A stretch of 64,000 nt of DNA from Streptomyces sp. A3M-1-3 (GCF_024213665.1 NZ_JANAVP010000010.1:1-64000); one strand, 5' to 3'. Positions 23,831-32,680 are shown, counted from the stretch's first letter. The notes: generated from the sequence alone by a model not told the origin. Numbers and translations are program-made.

Positions 23831-24222
23831 CGGTGGGTCCTCTCCTTGATCTCGTGGATGTCCGCCCGTACGTTCTCGACGGTCTGTTCCGGGGCGAGCG
23901 GGGTCGCGCCGCGGGTCTCGCGCCGCCCCAGCAGTGCGAGCAGCGCCGCCAGGATGGCCAGCAGCCCGGCCACCACCAGCCCGGCGGCCCAGACCGGAAT
24001 GAGCAGCGCGAACGCGGCGACAGCCGCGACCACGAGCGCCTGGAAGGCGAAGAGCCCCATGATTCCGGCGCCTCCGAAGAGGCCGCCGCCGCGTCCGGCC
24101 CGACGGCCCTTGGCCGTCAGTTCGGCGCGGGCGAGGGCCAGCTCCTCCCGTACCAGATTGCTGAGCCGCTCGGACGCCTGCTTGACGAGTTCGCCCACCG
24201 AGGGCTCGGGGGACACCGCCAT
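23827..24222 (-). CDS. Phage-holin-like membrane protein (DUF1469 type)
   Basis: The 131-residue protein has a soluble N-terminal helix (SVGELVKQASERLSNLVREE), the ELALARAEL stretch typical of the DUF1469/holin superfamily III, and two membrane helices (about residues 55-80 and 84-105). A short charged tail ends in DIHEIKERTHR. Despite the holin name such proteins are chromosomal stress genes in actinobacteria. ATG 24222 is preferred over GTG 24231 because GGAGG lies eight bases upstream of it. It overlaps the DUF3618-like gene by four bases. Confidence 0.82.
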   Translation of the reverse strand: MAVSPEPSVGELVKQASERLSNLVREELALARAELTAKGRRAGRGGGLFGGAGIMGLFAFQALVVAAVAAFALLIPVWAAGLVVAGLLAILAALLALLGRRETRGATPLAPEQTVENVRADIHEIKERTHR

Positions 24223-24292
24223 GATCGTCACCTCCGTGGGGTCGGCTTCGGCCGGGACAACGGGTGCCCCGCCCCAATAGCCCCAAACATCC

Positions 24293-24317
24293 GTGTTGCC
24301 GCCGCGTCACCGGGTAC
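24293..24317 (+). promoter_or_regulatory. Sigma-B-type promoter for the DUF2795 gene
   Basis: GTGTT at 24293-24297 and GGGTAC at 24312-24317 are separated by 14 bases. This closely fits the Streptomyces sigma-B family consensus (GTTT..., 14-16 bases, GGGTAC/T). It lies 33 bases upstream of the DUF2795 ATG and a GGAGG RBS. The sigma-B class is inferred from the motif. Confidence 0.7.
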
Positions 24318-24350
24318 GTGCATCTCACTCCCGAACCTTTGGAGGCACTC

Positions 24351-24725
24351 ATGCAACGAGGGAGCGACCGGCTCAGCCGGCGCCAGGACGACGAAATGAA
24401 GCACCAGCTCCAGGGGCTGCTGCGCTCCGGCCACCCGACCCGGACCGAGGAGTGGCACGACCCCGAGCCCTTCGCCGAGGACGACCCGGAGGTGGCCTCG
24501 GGGCCCGTCCCCCGGCCGGGCTCCACCGGCGCGTCCGAGGGCCTGCGCCTCGAGCTGGGCCGGCACCTGGGCCGCACCCCGTTCCCGGCCCACCGGCGCG
24601 AACTCCTGCGGACCCTCACCGACCGGCACGCGCCCGACCGGCTGCTGGACCTCGTGGCCGAGCTGCCGCCGGACCGTACGTACCGCACGGTGCAGGACGT
24701 GGTGCGGGCGCTGCCGGAGAAATAG
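24351..24725 (+). CDS. DUF2795 family protein
   Basis: The 124-residue product from ATG 24351 (RBS GGAGG nine bases upstream) starts MQRGSDRLSRRQDDEMKHQL. Its C-terminal half (HLGRTPFPAHRRELLRTL, DRLLDLVAELPPDRTY, TVQDVVRALPEK) is a clear DUF2795 domain, a small helical domain seen in osmotic and general stress proteins. The N-terminus is acidic (EEWHDPEPFAEDDPE). It follows a sigma-B-type promoter, which supports a stress role. No molecular function is known. Confidence 0.85.
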   Translation: MQRGSDRLSRRQDDEMKHQLQGLLRSGHPTRTEEWHDPEPFAEDDPEVASGPVPRPGSTGASEGLRLELGRHLGRTPFPAHRRELLRTLTDRHAPDRLLDLVAELPPDRTYRTVQDVVRALPEK

Positions 24726-24801
24726 GCCCTGCCCCGCCGGGTACTGCGGGCGGAGCCCTACGACGCACGCACGCAAGCACACAGAGGGAAGGCGGACCCC
24801 C

Positions 24802-25190
24802 ATGGCCCGGTAAGTAAGGGAAGTCATGACGCCGGGCGTCGCTGCCGTACGGCCCGACGCCTCGCTTGTCGAAGCGGCTCAGCTGATGCGCTCGCAGGAC
24901 ATCGGGGATGTCCTGGTCGCTGACGGTGACCGGCTGATCGGAGTGGTCACCGACCGGGACATCGGGCTGCGCGCCGTGGCGGACGGGTTCGACCCGCTCA
25001 CCGTCAACGCGCAGTCCGTATGCACACCGGACCCGGTGTGCGTGGGTCCGGACGACGAGGTGTCGACGGCGGTGGGGCTGATGCGCTCGGAGTGGTCAGC
25101 CTCGGCGATCTCGCGGAGGCCCAGGACCCGGACTCCGCGCTCGCCGACATCAGCCGGGCGGCGCCGGACTCACCGGGCGGGCTCCAGTAA
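24802..25190 (+). pseudogene. CBS domain protein, broken by a stop and an internal deletion
   Basis: The gene starts MAR at ATG 24802 but codon 4 is TAA (24811-24813), where relatives have Gln. Translation could restart at ATG 24826. From there a CBS domain is readable (VLVADGDRLIGVVTDRDIGL, with RAVADGFDPL and VCVGPDDEVSTAV). At about 25086-25090, after GLMR, the second CBS half jumps to another frame (GVVSLGDLAEAQDPDSALAD). The expected second-CBS strand with its VEDGRPV-type turn is missing, so about 16 codons plus a frameshift are lost. The frame resumes to TAA 25188-25190. Two independent lesions make a functional product very unlikely. Confidence 0.8.
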
Positions 25191-25224
25191 CCGGGGTGAT
25201 CCAGGCTGATCCGGCCGGGTTGAT

Positions 25225-25797
25225 CTAGACGCGGCGGCCGAGGAGGGCGAGGAGTCTGGTCTGTGCGTCGGCCCCGGGCGGTGGCTCGACCGGGGCGGCG
25301 AACAGGCCGGTGCCTTCCAGGCCGTCGGCGTAGGGGGCCGTCTCCCCGGCCGCGAAGTCCACCAGCGCGGCCGGGAGCCGCTCCTCGGCGCCGAGCGCGC
25401 GGGAGAGGTCCCAGGCGTGGATGACGGCGTCCGCCGTCATCTGCGCGCAGTAGGCGGACGCCCGGCTCCTGCCGGACGACAGATGGACGGTGCGGGACAG
25501 CGCGCCGGGAGCGCCGAAGGCCTTCCGGGCTCCCGCCGCGGCGCTGTCCCAGGCGGCCACCGGGTCGTCACCGAGAACGTCCCCCTCGAACGCGTCGGCT
25601 TCGTCCTCCACCGTGCGGCCCTGGGTCACCAGCGGCGGAACCCACAACTGTTCGACGGTGAGGTGGTTGACCAGATCGGCTACGGACCACTCGTCGCAGG
25701 GCGTGGGGTCGTCCCACTGGTCCGCCCGTACGGCGTGCACGCGCTCGGTGAACAGGGCCAGTGCCTCGGCATGCCGGGCGAGGAGTTCCTTTGCCAT
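25225..25797 (-). CDS. TIGR03086 family metal-binding protein (mycothiol-dependent-like)
   Basis: The 190-residue protein belongs to the DinB-like family related to mycothiol-dependent maleylpyruvate isomerase. Recognition features are ALFTERVHAVRADQWDDP, CDEWSVADLVNHLTVEQ with the first His ligand in LVNHL, and the second metal site in MTADAVIHAWDLSRALG (His). The C-terminus has FAAPVEPPPGADAQTRLLAL. The substrate is unknown. The start ATG at 25797 lies four bases after the DUF6158 stop, so the two genes form an operon. A divergent PAP2-diacylglycerol kinase gene is upstream. Confidence 0.85.
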   Translation of the reverse strand: MAKELLARHAEALALFTERVHAVRADQWDDPTPCDEWSVADLVNHLTVEQLWVPPLVTQGRTVEDEADAFEGDVLGDDPVAAWDSAAAGARKAFGAPGALSRTVHLSSGRSRASAYCAQMTADAVIHAWDLSRALGAEERLPAALVDFAAGETAPYADGLEGTGLFAAPVEPPPGADAQTRLLALLGRRV

Positions 25798-25801
25798 GGG
25801 C

Positions 25802-26047
25802 TCACTGTCCCCGCGCGCGGGCGCCCTCGCGAGTTCTGCCCTCGGCCGCGGGCCGGTCGGGGTGGCGCCGCAGGTACTCGCCCTCCAGTTCGGCCATCCG
25901 GATGTTGTGGGCGTGCAGGGCGTCCAGCGACCCGTGGAGCAGGGTGTCGTGCCGGGTGCGGTGGATGGTCTCCAGCTCGCGGAGCAGATCCTGCTCCCCG
26001 AGCCGGGCCGGGTCCACACCGCCGTGCTTGCGCTCCGTGTCCGCCAT
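25802..26047 (-). CDS. DUF6158 family protein
   Basis: The 81-residue product is a small helical protein with GVDPARLGEQDLLRELETIH, RTRHDTLLHGSLDAL and ELEGEYLRRHPDRP, a pattern common in Streptomyces and assigned to DUF6158. It has no signal or membrane segment. It is followed four bases later by the TIGR03086 gene on the same strand. Its function is unknown. The high charge and short length resemble many stress-regulated proteins, but no promoter motif could be assigned on this strand. Confidence 0.8.
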   Translation of the reverse strand: MADTERKHGGVDPARLGEQDLLRELETIHRTRHDTLLHGSLDALHAHNIRMAELEGEYLRRHPDRPAAEGRTREGARARGQ

Positions 26048-26122
26048 GACGAGCCTCCCGTTCGTGCGGGTCCGTGTGGGTCCTCACTCTCCGGGTACCC
26101 GCAGGGGACGAAATACCCGGAA

Positions 26123-26149
26123 GTTTTCGAAACCGTGCCGCCCGGGTAC
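26123..26149 (+). promoter_or_regulatory. Sigma-B-type promoter for the PAP2-DGK gene
   Basis: GTTTT at 26123-26127 and GGGTAC at 26144-26149 are separated by 16 bases, a good match to the sigma-B family consensus. The ATG at 26159 is only ten bases downstream of the -10, so transcription probably starts at or within a few bases of the start codon and the message would be leaderless. Confidence 0.6.
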
Positions 26150-26158
26150 CCGCGTGCC

Positions 26159-27751
26159 ATGTCGCACGAGATCCCGCACGCTTCGATCCGGCATGGTTCG
26201 ATCCGGCATGGTCCGCCCGGGCCGGGGCCCGCCCGGATCCTGGAGCTGCTCAGTGGCTGGGACCGCAGGGTCTTCCACTCGGTGGCCACCCGCCACTGGC
26301 CCGGCGCCGATCCGGTACTGCCGCGGCTGAGCCACAGCGCCAACCACGGACTGCTCTGGTTCGGCACCGCGGCCACCATCGGGGCGCTGGGCGGCGGCAC
26401 CCGCGCGCGCAGGGCGGCGGTGCGCGGGGTGGCCTCGCTGGCACTGGCCTCGGCCACCATCAACATGGTCGGCAAGCGGTCGGTGCGGCGGGCTCGGCCG
26501 GTCCTGGACGCGGTGCCGCTGATGCGGCAGCTGAAGCGGCAGCCCTTCACCACCTCGTTCCCGTCCGGGCACTCCGCCTCGGCAGCGGCCTTCGCGACCG
26601 GCGTCGCGCTGGAGTCGAAGGGCTGGGGTGCGGCCGTCGCGCCGCTTGCCGCCGCGGTGGCCGTCTCCCGCGTCTACACGGGCGCGCACTACCCGAGCGA
26701 TGTGCTGGTGGGTGCGGCGCTGGGCGCCGGCGCCGCCTTCGCCGTACGGGGACTCGTACCCACTCGCGACCAGCTGCCCGCGCCCGGCCGTCCGCACGCG
26801 GACGCGCCGGAGCTGCCCGAGGGCCTGGACCTGGTGGTCGTGGTCAACCGGAGCTCCGGCTCCGCGGCGGCACAGGTAGGCCTGGTTCGGGACGCCCTGC
26901 CGCTCGCCGAGGTGCTGGAGTGCGATCCGCAGGACATCACCGCCACGCTGGAGCAGGCGGCCCGGCGGTGCCGGGCGCTCGGCGTCGTCGGCGGCGACGG
27001 AACGGTCAACCTGGCCGCCGGGGCGGCCGCCCGGCACCGGGTCCCGCTCGCGGTGTTCCCCGGCGGCACGCTGAACCACTTCGCGTACGACCTCGGTATC
27101 GAGGAGATCCACGACACCTGCCGGGCGCTGGCCACAGGTGACGCCGTCAGGGTCGACCTGGGCCGCTTCACACCGGGGCCGGAGGGCACCGGCGGTCCGG
27201 GCTACTTCCTCAACAACGTGAGTCTGGGCGTCTATCCGGAGCTGGTGCGGATCCGCGAGCGCTGGTCACCGTGGATCGGCGGCTGGCCGGCCGGTGTGCT
27301 GGCGGCGTTGAAGGTGCTGCGCGGCGAGCATCCGCTCGAGGCCGAGTTCCACGGTCGGCGGCGGGCGCTGTGGCTGCTGTTCGCCGGCAACTGCACCTAC
27401 CAGCGGATGGGCCCGACCCCCGGCCGCCGCTTCGACCTGGCCGACGGCCTGCTGGACGTACGGGTGGTGCACGGCGGCCGGCTGCCCGGCCTGCGGCTGA
27501 TCGCCGCGGCTCTGGCCGGCCCGCTGAGCCGCTCCGCCGTCCACGCCGCCGTCCGGCAGCGGCGGCTGCGGATCACCGGTATCGCGCCGGGCACGCTCCT
27601 CGCGTACGACGGTGAAGTCACGGACGCACCGGGCGAGTTGCTCATCGACAAGGCCGACGAGGCGCTCACGGTGTACCGTCCGCTGCCGCTCTGGCGCGGT
27701 GTCACCGCTCGGTGGGCAGCAGCGGGCCCAGCGGGCCGAGGTCGATGTTGA
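26159..27751 (+). CDS. Bifunctional PAP2 phosphatase/diacylglycerol kinase
   Basis: The 530-residue protein joins an N-terminal PAP2 phosphatase domain to a C-terminal diacylglycerol kinase catalytic domain. PAP2 motifs are visible: KRSVRRARP, SFPSGHSAS and SRVYTGAHYPSDV. The kinase part has GGDGTVNLAAG and FPGGTLNHFAYDL. A fused enzyme of this kind could interconvert phosphatidic acid and diacylglycerol for membrane lipid turnover. A sigma-B-type promoter lies just upstream, so it is likely stress-induced and leaderless. The 3' end overlaps the convergent 104-aa gene by 50 bases. Confidence 0.9.
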   Translation: MSHEIPHASIRHGSIRHGPPGPGPARILELLSGWDRRVFHSVATRHWPGADPVLPRLSHSANHGLLWFGTAATIGALGGGTRARRAAVRGVASLALASATINMVGKRSVRRARPVLDAVPLMRQLKRQPFTTSFPSGHSASAAAFATGVALESKGWGAAVAPLAAAVAVSRVYTGAHYPSDVLVGAALGAGAAFAVRGLVPTRDQLPAPGRPHADAPELPEGLDLVVVVNRSSGSAAAQVGLVRDALPLAEVLECDPQDITATLEQAARRCRALGVVGGDGTVNLAAGAAARHRVPLAVFPGGTLNHFAYDLGIEEIHDTCRALATGDAVRVDLGRFTPGPEGTGGPGYFLNNVSLGVYPELVRIRERWSPWIGGWPAGVLAALKVLRGEHPLEAEFHGRRRALWLLFAGNCTYQRMGPTPGRRFDLADGLLDVRVVHGGRLPGLRLIAAALAGPLSRSAVHAAVRQRRLRITGIAPGTLLAYDGEVTDAPGELLIDKADEALTVYRPLPLWRGVTARWAAAGPAGRGRC

Positions 27752-28016
27752 GGTCCCCGGGCTCCAGGCCGAACTTCTCCCGCAGGACATCCATCCGGTC
27801 CTCCAGCAGCATCAGCATCAGCGTCAGCCCGATCCGCTCCTCCTGCTCCTCGGTGAGCTCCCCGGTGTCGACGCGGCGCAGCGCCTGCCGTTCCATGAGC
27901 TGCCGCAGCAGCTCCTCACGCTCGGCGAGCACCGCGGCGACCGCCTCGTCGTCCGGCGAGATGAAGTGCACCTTGTCCGGCCGGTGGATCTCGACGGTAC
28001 GGCGGCCCGCCCGCAC
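27702..28016 (-). CDS. Hypothetical protein (104 aa), downstream of transketolase
   Basis: The product is a charged, largely helical protein (VHFISPDDEAVAAVLAERE, then ELLRQLMERQALRRVD, ELTEEQEERIGLTLMLMLLE). It starts at a GTG or ATG close to 28016, seven bases downstream of the transketolase stop, so it is the third gene of the ndh-transketolase operon. Its 3' end overlaps the convergent PAP2-DGK gene by 50 bases. The coiled character suggests a protein partner, but no family is recognised. Expression from the operon could produce antisense RNA to the PAP2-DGK mRNA. Confidence 0.65.
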   Translation of the reverse strand: MRAGRRTVEIHRPDKVHFISPDDEAVAAVLAEREELLRQLMERQALRRVDTGELTEEQEERIGLTLMLMLLEDRMDVLREKFGLEPGDLNIDLGPLGPLLPTER

Positions 28017-28023
28017 CCGGTGC

Positions 28024-29882
28024 TCACCGCACGACCGCCTGGCCGACCAGCAGTCGTACCGCCGCGGCGATCGACTCCGCGTCGATCCCCGCCGCGTGCA
28101 GCTGCTCCTCCGGGGTGGCCGAGCCCGGCATGTTGTTCACCGCCAGCCGTACCAGTCGCGGCATCGGCCGTCCGTCGGCGAAGGCCTCGGCGACGGCGTC
28201 GCCGATCCCGCCCTGCGGCCGGTGGTCCTCCACCGTCAGCAGGCAGCCGGTCGCGCCCGCCGCTTCGTACAGGGTCGCGGCGTCCACGGGCTTGACCGAG
28301 TACAGGTCGATCACCCGGACCGCGATCGCTTCGCCCTCCAGCAACTCCGCCGCCTTGAGCGCCTCGTGTACGGTCACGCCGGCCGCGACGACCGTCACCC
28401 GGTCGTCCTCCCCGGCGCGCAGCACCTTGGAGCCGCCGACCGGGAAGTCCTCGCCCGGGCCGTAGAGGACCGGGCTCTCGCCCCGGCTGGTCCGCATGTA
28501 GCGCACACCCGCCAGGTCGGCCATGGTGGCGACCAGCGCGGCCGTCTGGTTGGCGTCGCACGGGTAGAGCACGGTGCTGCCGTGGACGGAGCGGAACATG
28601 GCCAGGTCCTCCAGGCCCATCTGGGAGGGCCCGTCCTGGCCGATCGCGACGCCCGCGTGCGAGCCGACGACGTTGATGTCCGCGTCGCTGACCGATGCCA
28701 TCCGCAGGAAGTCGTGGGCGCGCGTCAGGAACGCCGCGAACGTCGAGGCGTACGGCACCCAGCCGCGCGCCTGCATGCCGACGGCGGCGGCGATGAGCTG
28801 CTGCTCGGCGATGTAGCACTCGAAGAACCGCTCGGGGTGCTCCTTGGCGAAGAACTCCGCGCGGTGGAGTCGCTCACCTCGCCGTCGAGCGCCACGACCT
28901 CCGGCCGCGCGGCTCCCAGTGCGGCGAGCGCCTCACCGTAGGCGTTGCGGGTGGCGACCGAGTCGCCGATGTCGTAGCGGGGCAGCTCCGGCCGGCCCGG
29001 GCCGGTGGCGTGCGGGTTCCGTGCGTCCGGCGGGCGCTGGACGTCGACCCGGATCGAGCGGCGCCCGCCGAGCTCCTCGATCGCCGCGCCGGCGTCCCCC
29101 AGCGGCTTGCCGTGCATGCCCTCGCGGTCCTCGACCGCGGCGACACCCCGGCCCTTCCTGGTGCGCGCGATGACGGCGGTGGGCTGTCCGAGCGTCGAGC
29201 GGGCCTCGTTGAGGGCGGTGTCGATGGCTTCGACGTCGTGGCCGTCGGTCTCGATGGTGTGCCAGCCGTGGGCGCGCAGCCTGCGGGCGTACGCGTGCAG
29301 GTCGCTCCCGTAACGCGTCGGACCGCGCTGTCCGAGCCGGTTGACGTCGATCAGCAGGGTGAGGTTGTCGAGATGCTCGTACGCGGCGTGCTCGACGGCC
29401 TCCCAGACCGACCCCTCGGCCATCTCACTGTCTCCGGACAGCACCCAGACGCGGTACGGGATCTGGTCGAGCCGCTTGCCCGCGAGCGCCATGCCGACGC
29501 CGACGGGCAGGCCCTGCCCGAGGGAGCCGGTGGCCACGTCGACCCACGGCAGCCGGGGGGTCGGGTGCCCTTCGAGCCGGCTGTCGCGCTTGCGGAAGGT
29601 GAGCAGTTCGTCGTCGTCGACGGCTCCGGCGGCCAGGTAGAGGGCGTAGAGCAGCGGAGACGCATGGCCCTTGGAGAGGATCAGCCGGTCGTTCCCGGGG
29701 TGGTCGGGCCGGTCGAAGTCGTACTGCAGATGGTTGGCCAGGAGTACGGCGGCCACGTCCGCCGCCGACATGGACGAGGTGGGGTGCCCCGACCCGGCCG
29801 CATCGGCGGCCCGTACCGCGTCGACGCGCAACTGCTGTCCCAGTTCGGTCAGCTCTTCGGCACCCATGTCTTCGGTACGCAT
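28024..29882 (-). pseudogene. Transketolase, one-base frameshift
   Basis: The 619-codon gene reads as a transketolase that makes TPP-linked two-carbon transfers between sugar phosphates. The N-terminal part has HPTSSMSAADVAAVL, the TPP motif SGDSEMAEGSVWEAV, LIDVNRLGQRG and IETDGHDVEAID. At 28864-28865, after DST, one base (a C on the coding strand) is missing and the frame shifts. The other frame resumes with AEFFAKEHPERFFECYIAEQ and continues through the pyrimidine-binding and C-terminal domains. The start ATG at 29882 has AAGGAG five bases upstream. It abuts the ndh stop by one base. A sequencing error cannot be excluded. Confidence 0.85.
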
Positions 29883-29883
29883 G

Positions 29884-31209
29884 TCACTCCTTACGGTCGG
29901 GTCCGCCCGGCATGCGCGCGAGTTCGGGCGAGTCCGTGTCCAGCGGCACCGACCAGGAGCGGACGAGACCCAGTTGTACGGCCTGGCGCGGCAGCACCGC
30001 GTCCAGCAGCCAGTCGGCGGCGACCCGCACCCGGTTGCCGGGCATGGCCGCCAGGTGGTAGCCGCGGGTGACCGCACCGGCGAGCGGTCCGGACAGCGGT
30101 ACGCCCATCGGGTTGGCGGCTGCCTTGACCCCGCCGAGGTCGACGGCGAAGCCCATGTCGTGGTGTTCGTACGTCTGCCGCTCGCCGTGGCCGAGCGAGG
30201 CCGCAACATTCCGGCCGGCCACCTTGCCCTGCCGGCTCGCGTGCTGGGCCGTCATCGGCGTGAACTCGCCGGGACGGGTCAGATCCGGTACGGCGGCGGC
30301 GTCGCCGCACGCGAACACGTCGGCATGGCCGGGCACGCCGAGCTGCGGATCGACGATGAGCCGCCCCTTTTCTACGGGCAGACCGAGCTCCGACACCAAC
30401 GGATCGGGCCGGACGCCGACGCACCAGATGAGGGTCCTGGTGTCGATGAACTCCCCGTCGTCGAGCCAGACTCCGTCGGGGGTGGCGTGCCTGACGGAGG
30501 TCCCGGTCCGCACGTCCACGCCGCGCGACCTCAGCACCTGGCCGGCGGTGTCCGACAGCCTGCGGTCGAGCTCGGGCAGCACCCGGTCGGCGATGTCCAG
30601 CAGCAGCCAGCGCGGCCGCTGCCCTTCGCGCCAGGCGCGCTGTTTGCGTACCAGGGCGTCGGTGAACATCTTGCCCTGCGCGGCGACTTCGGTGCCGGTG
30701 TACCCGGCACCGACGACCACGAAGGTGCAGCGGGCCGCGCACTCCTCGGCGTCGCCCGTGGTCGCCGCCATCTCGATCTGGCGGGTGACGTGGTCACGGA
30801 GGTAGAGCGCCTCGGGCAGTCCGCGGAAGCCGTGGGCGTACTCGGCGACGCCGGGCACCGGCAGCAGCTTGTTCACGCTGCCGACGGCGAGGACGAGCCG
30901 GTCGTACGTCAGCTCGCCGGTCCCGCCCTCGGGGTCGGTGTAGTGCACCCGCCGGGCCGCCAGGTCGATGTGGCCGGCCTCGCCGAGGACGAGCCGCACG
31001 TGGGGCAGCGTCCCGGGGATCGAGACGGTCACCCGGCGCGGTTCCAGGATGCCGGCCGCGACCTGGGGCAGCAGGGGCAGATACAGAAAGTAGTCAGTCG
31101 GATTCAGCAGGACGATCTCGGCCTTGTCCCGCAGGGTGCGGGAGAGCCTACGGGCCGCCTGGTAGCCGGCGAACCCGGCTCCGACGATGACAACACGGGG
31201 TCGGTTCAC
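29884..31209 (-). CDS. ndh: Type II NADH dehydrogenase (NAD(P)/FAD oxidoreductase)
   Basis: The 441-residue protein is an NDH-2-type flavoenzyme that moves electrons from NADH to quinone without proton pumping. The FAD motif VVIVGAGFAGYQAARRL is at the N-terminus and the NADH motif VVVGAGYTGTEVAA is in the middle. A GDAAAVPD stretch near the C-terminus contacts FAD, followed by TAQHASRQG. GTG at 31209 is chosen for GAGAGG seven bases upstream and because the FAD motif begins at once. It leads the ndh-transketolase-104 aa operon. The pairing with transketolase may balance NADH during stress; that is inference. Confidence 0.85.
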   Translation of the reverse strand: MNRPRVVIVGAGFAGYQAARRLSRTLRDKAEIVLLNPTDYFLYLPLLPQVAAGILEPRRVTVSIPGTLPHVRLVLGEAGHIDLAARRVHYTDPEGGTGELTYDRLVLAVGSVNKLLPVPGVAEYAHGFRGLPEALYLRDHVTRQIEMAATTGDAEECAARCTFVVVGAGYTGTEVAAQGKMFTDALVRKQRAWREGQRPRWLLLDIADRVLPELDRRLSDTAGQVLRSRGVDVRTGTSVRHATPDGVWLDDGEFIDTRTLIWCVGVRPDPLVSELGLPVEKGRLIVDPQLGVPGHADVFACGDAAAVPDLTRPGEFTPMTAQHASRQGKVAGRNVAASLGHGERQTYEHHDMGFAVDLGGVKAAANPMGVPLSGPLAGAVTRGYHLAAMPGNRVRVAADWLLDAVLPRQAVQLGLVRSWSVPLDTDSPELARMPGGPDRKE

Positions 31210-31291
31210 GATGCCTCTCCGAGTCGCGTCGGCAGTGTGACTTCCTCCCCGGTGCCCATGAGCTCCGGGGCCAAACACCCGCTCCCGGCCG

Positions 31292-31681
31292 CTACTGCGT
31301 ACGCCGCGGGGTTTCCGGACCGTCCGGCGGCACCGGCGGGGCCGGCGGGACCGGAGGCGCGGCGGGTGCGCCGAGCGGCGGCTCCGAGCCGAGGGCTCCG
31401 GGCGGCGGGACCGGGCGTCCGGGGCGCGCCGCCTGCCGCATCATCTCGGCCGCTCCGAAGAGCAGTACCGCGACGACGAGGGCAGCCGCCCAGCCGGGCA
31501 GGACCAGAGCCAGTACGAGGACGAGGAAGGCGGTGGCCGCCGCCCCGCCGTACAGACCGGCCGCACCGGCCCCTCCGTACAGGCGCGCCGACCGGCGCTG
31601 TTTCCTGGTCTGTTCGCGCAGTTCGTCCTTGATCGTGTCCCGGACGACCTGGGCTACCTGTTCCGAGAGATTGGTGTCCAT
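31292..31681 (-). CDS. Phage-holin-like membrane protein
   Basis: The 129-residue protein starts MDTNLSEQVAQVVRDTIKDE (a DUF1469-like soluble helix) and has about two membrane helices (around residues 42-62 and 65-88: YGGAAATAFLVLVLALVLPG and WAAALVVAVLLFGAAEM). A Pro-rich tail of about 30 residues (PPVPPAPPVPPDGP) follows. It resembles the chromosomal holin-superfamily proteins encoded at 23.8 kb, but with a longer tail. It lies 82 bases upstream of ndh on the same strand and may be in its operon. The gene is probably not phage-derived. Confidence 0.75.
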   Translation of the reverse strand: MDTNLSEQVAQVVRDTIKDELREQTRKQRRSARLYGGAGAAGLYGGAAATAFLVLVLALVLPGWAAALVVAVLLFGAAEMMRQAARPGRPVPPPGALGSEPPLGAPAAPPVPPAPPVPPDGPETPRRTQ

Positions 31682-31827
31682 GGCGCTCGGGTACCCCGGC
31701 GGCCCGGCGGTAGTCCCGCCAAGAAGTGTGTCCACATCTCGAAACCGATATCTCATCATCCGACACGAAGGCGTACCGTGTCCGCACCGCTTCGACGCTC
31801 GGTGAGCACGCGAGAAGGAGTACGGCC

Positions 31828-32640
31828 ATGCCGAAAGAGACCGCCGTCTACACCCACGGACACCACGAGTCGGTACTGCGCTCCCACCGCTGGCGGACCG
31901 CCGCCAACTCCGCGGCCTACCTGGTCGGCGAACTGCGGCCGGGGCTGGACGTGCTGGACGTGGGCTGTGGACCCGGCACCATCACCGCGGACCTGGCCGC
32001 CCTGGTGGCACCGGGGCGGGTGACGGCGGTCGACGCCGCCGAGGACGTGGTGGACGAGGCGCGCGCGTACGTGAAGGAACGCGGCCTGGCCGGTGTGGAG
32101 TTCGGCGTGGCGGATGTGCACGCCCTGGACTTCCCCGACGACTCCTTCGACGCCGTGCACGCCCACCAGGTCCTGCAGCACGTGGGCGACCCGGTGCAGG
32201 CCCTGCGCGAGATGCGCCGCGTCTGCCGCCCCGGCGGGATCGTGGCGGCGCGCGACGCCGACTATGCGGCGATGACCTGGTTCCCCCGGATGCCGGCCCT
32301 GGACGACTGGCAGGCCCTCTACGACCGGGTGGCCCGTGCCAACGGCGGCGAGCCGGACGCCGGACGCAGACTGCTCTCCTGGGCCCGGCAGGCCGGTTTC
32401 ACCGACATCAGCTGCTCCGCCACATCCTGGTGCTTCGCGACCCCGGAGGAACGCGCCTGGTGGAGCGGCCTGTGGGCGGACCGCACGACGAGCTCGGCGT
32501 ACGCGGAGATCGCCGTCGCCGGCGGGCACGCGACGGCGGGGCAGCCGGCCGCGATCGCCGCGGCCTGGCGGGAGTGGGGCGAGCGGGAGGACGGCTGGTT
32601 CTCGGTCCTGCACGGCGAGATCCTCTGCCGCGTCGCGTAA
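31828..32640 (+). CDS. Class I SAM-dependent methyltransferase
   Basis: The 270-residue product is a UbiE/Methyltransf_11-type enzyme. The SAM-binding motif is VLDVGCGPGTITADLA (about residues 41-56), then VTAVDAAEDVVDEAR, VADVHALDFPDDSFDAVHA and LQHVGDPVQALREMRRVCRP. The substrate is unknown. The start ATG at 31828 is chosen for AAGGAG upstream. A divergent holin-like gene lies about 146 bases to the left. The downstream VOC gene is broken, so the pair no longer forms an intact unit. Confidence 0.9.
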   Translation: MPKETAVYTHGHHESVLRSHRWRTAANSAAYLVGELRPGLDVLDVGCGPGTITADLAALVAPGRVTAVDAAEDVVDEARAYVKERGLAGVEFGVADVHALDFPDDSFDAVHAHQVLQHVGDPVQALREMRRVCRPGGIVAARDADYAAMTWFPRMPALDDWQALYDRVARANGGEPDAGRRLLSWARQAGFTDISCSATSWCFATPEERAWWSGLWADRTTSSAYAEIAVAGGHATAGQPAAIAAAWREWGEREDGWFSVLHGEILCRVA

Positions 32641-32680
32641 CCGATCACGCCCGTCCGCGCCGCCAACTACCCTCGCCGGT

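Noticed and set aside
31682..31760. GGGTAC before the holin-like gene at 31681 as a sigma-B promoter
   Set aside because: The -35 position reads GGACT and does not fit the consensus.
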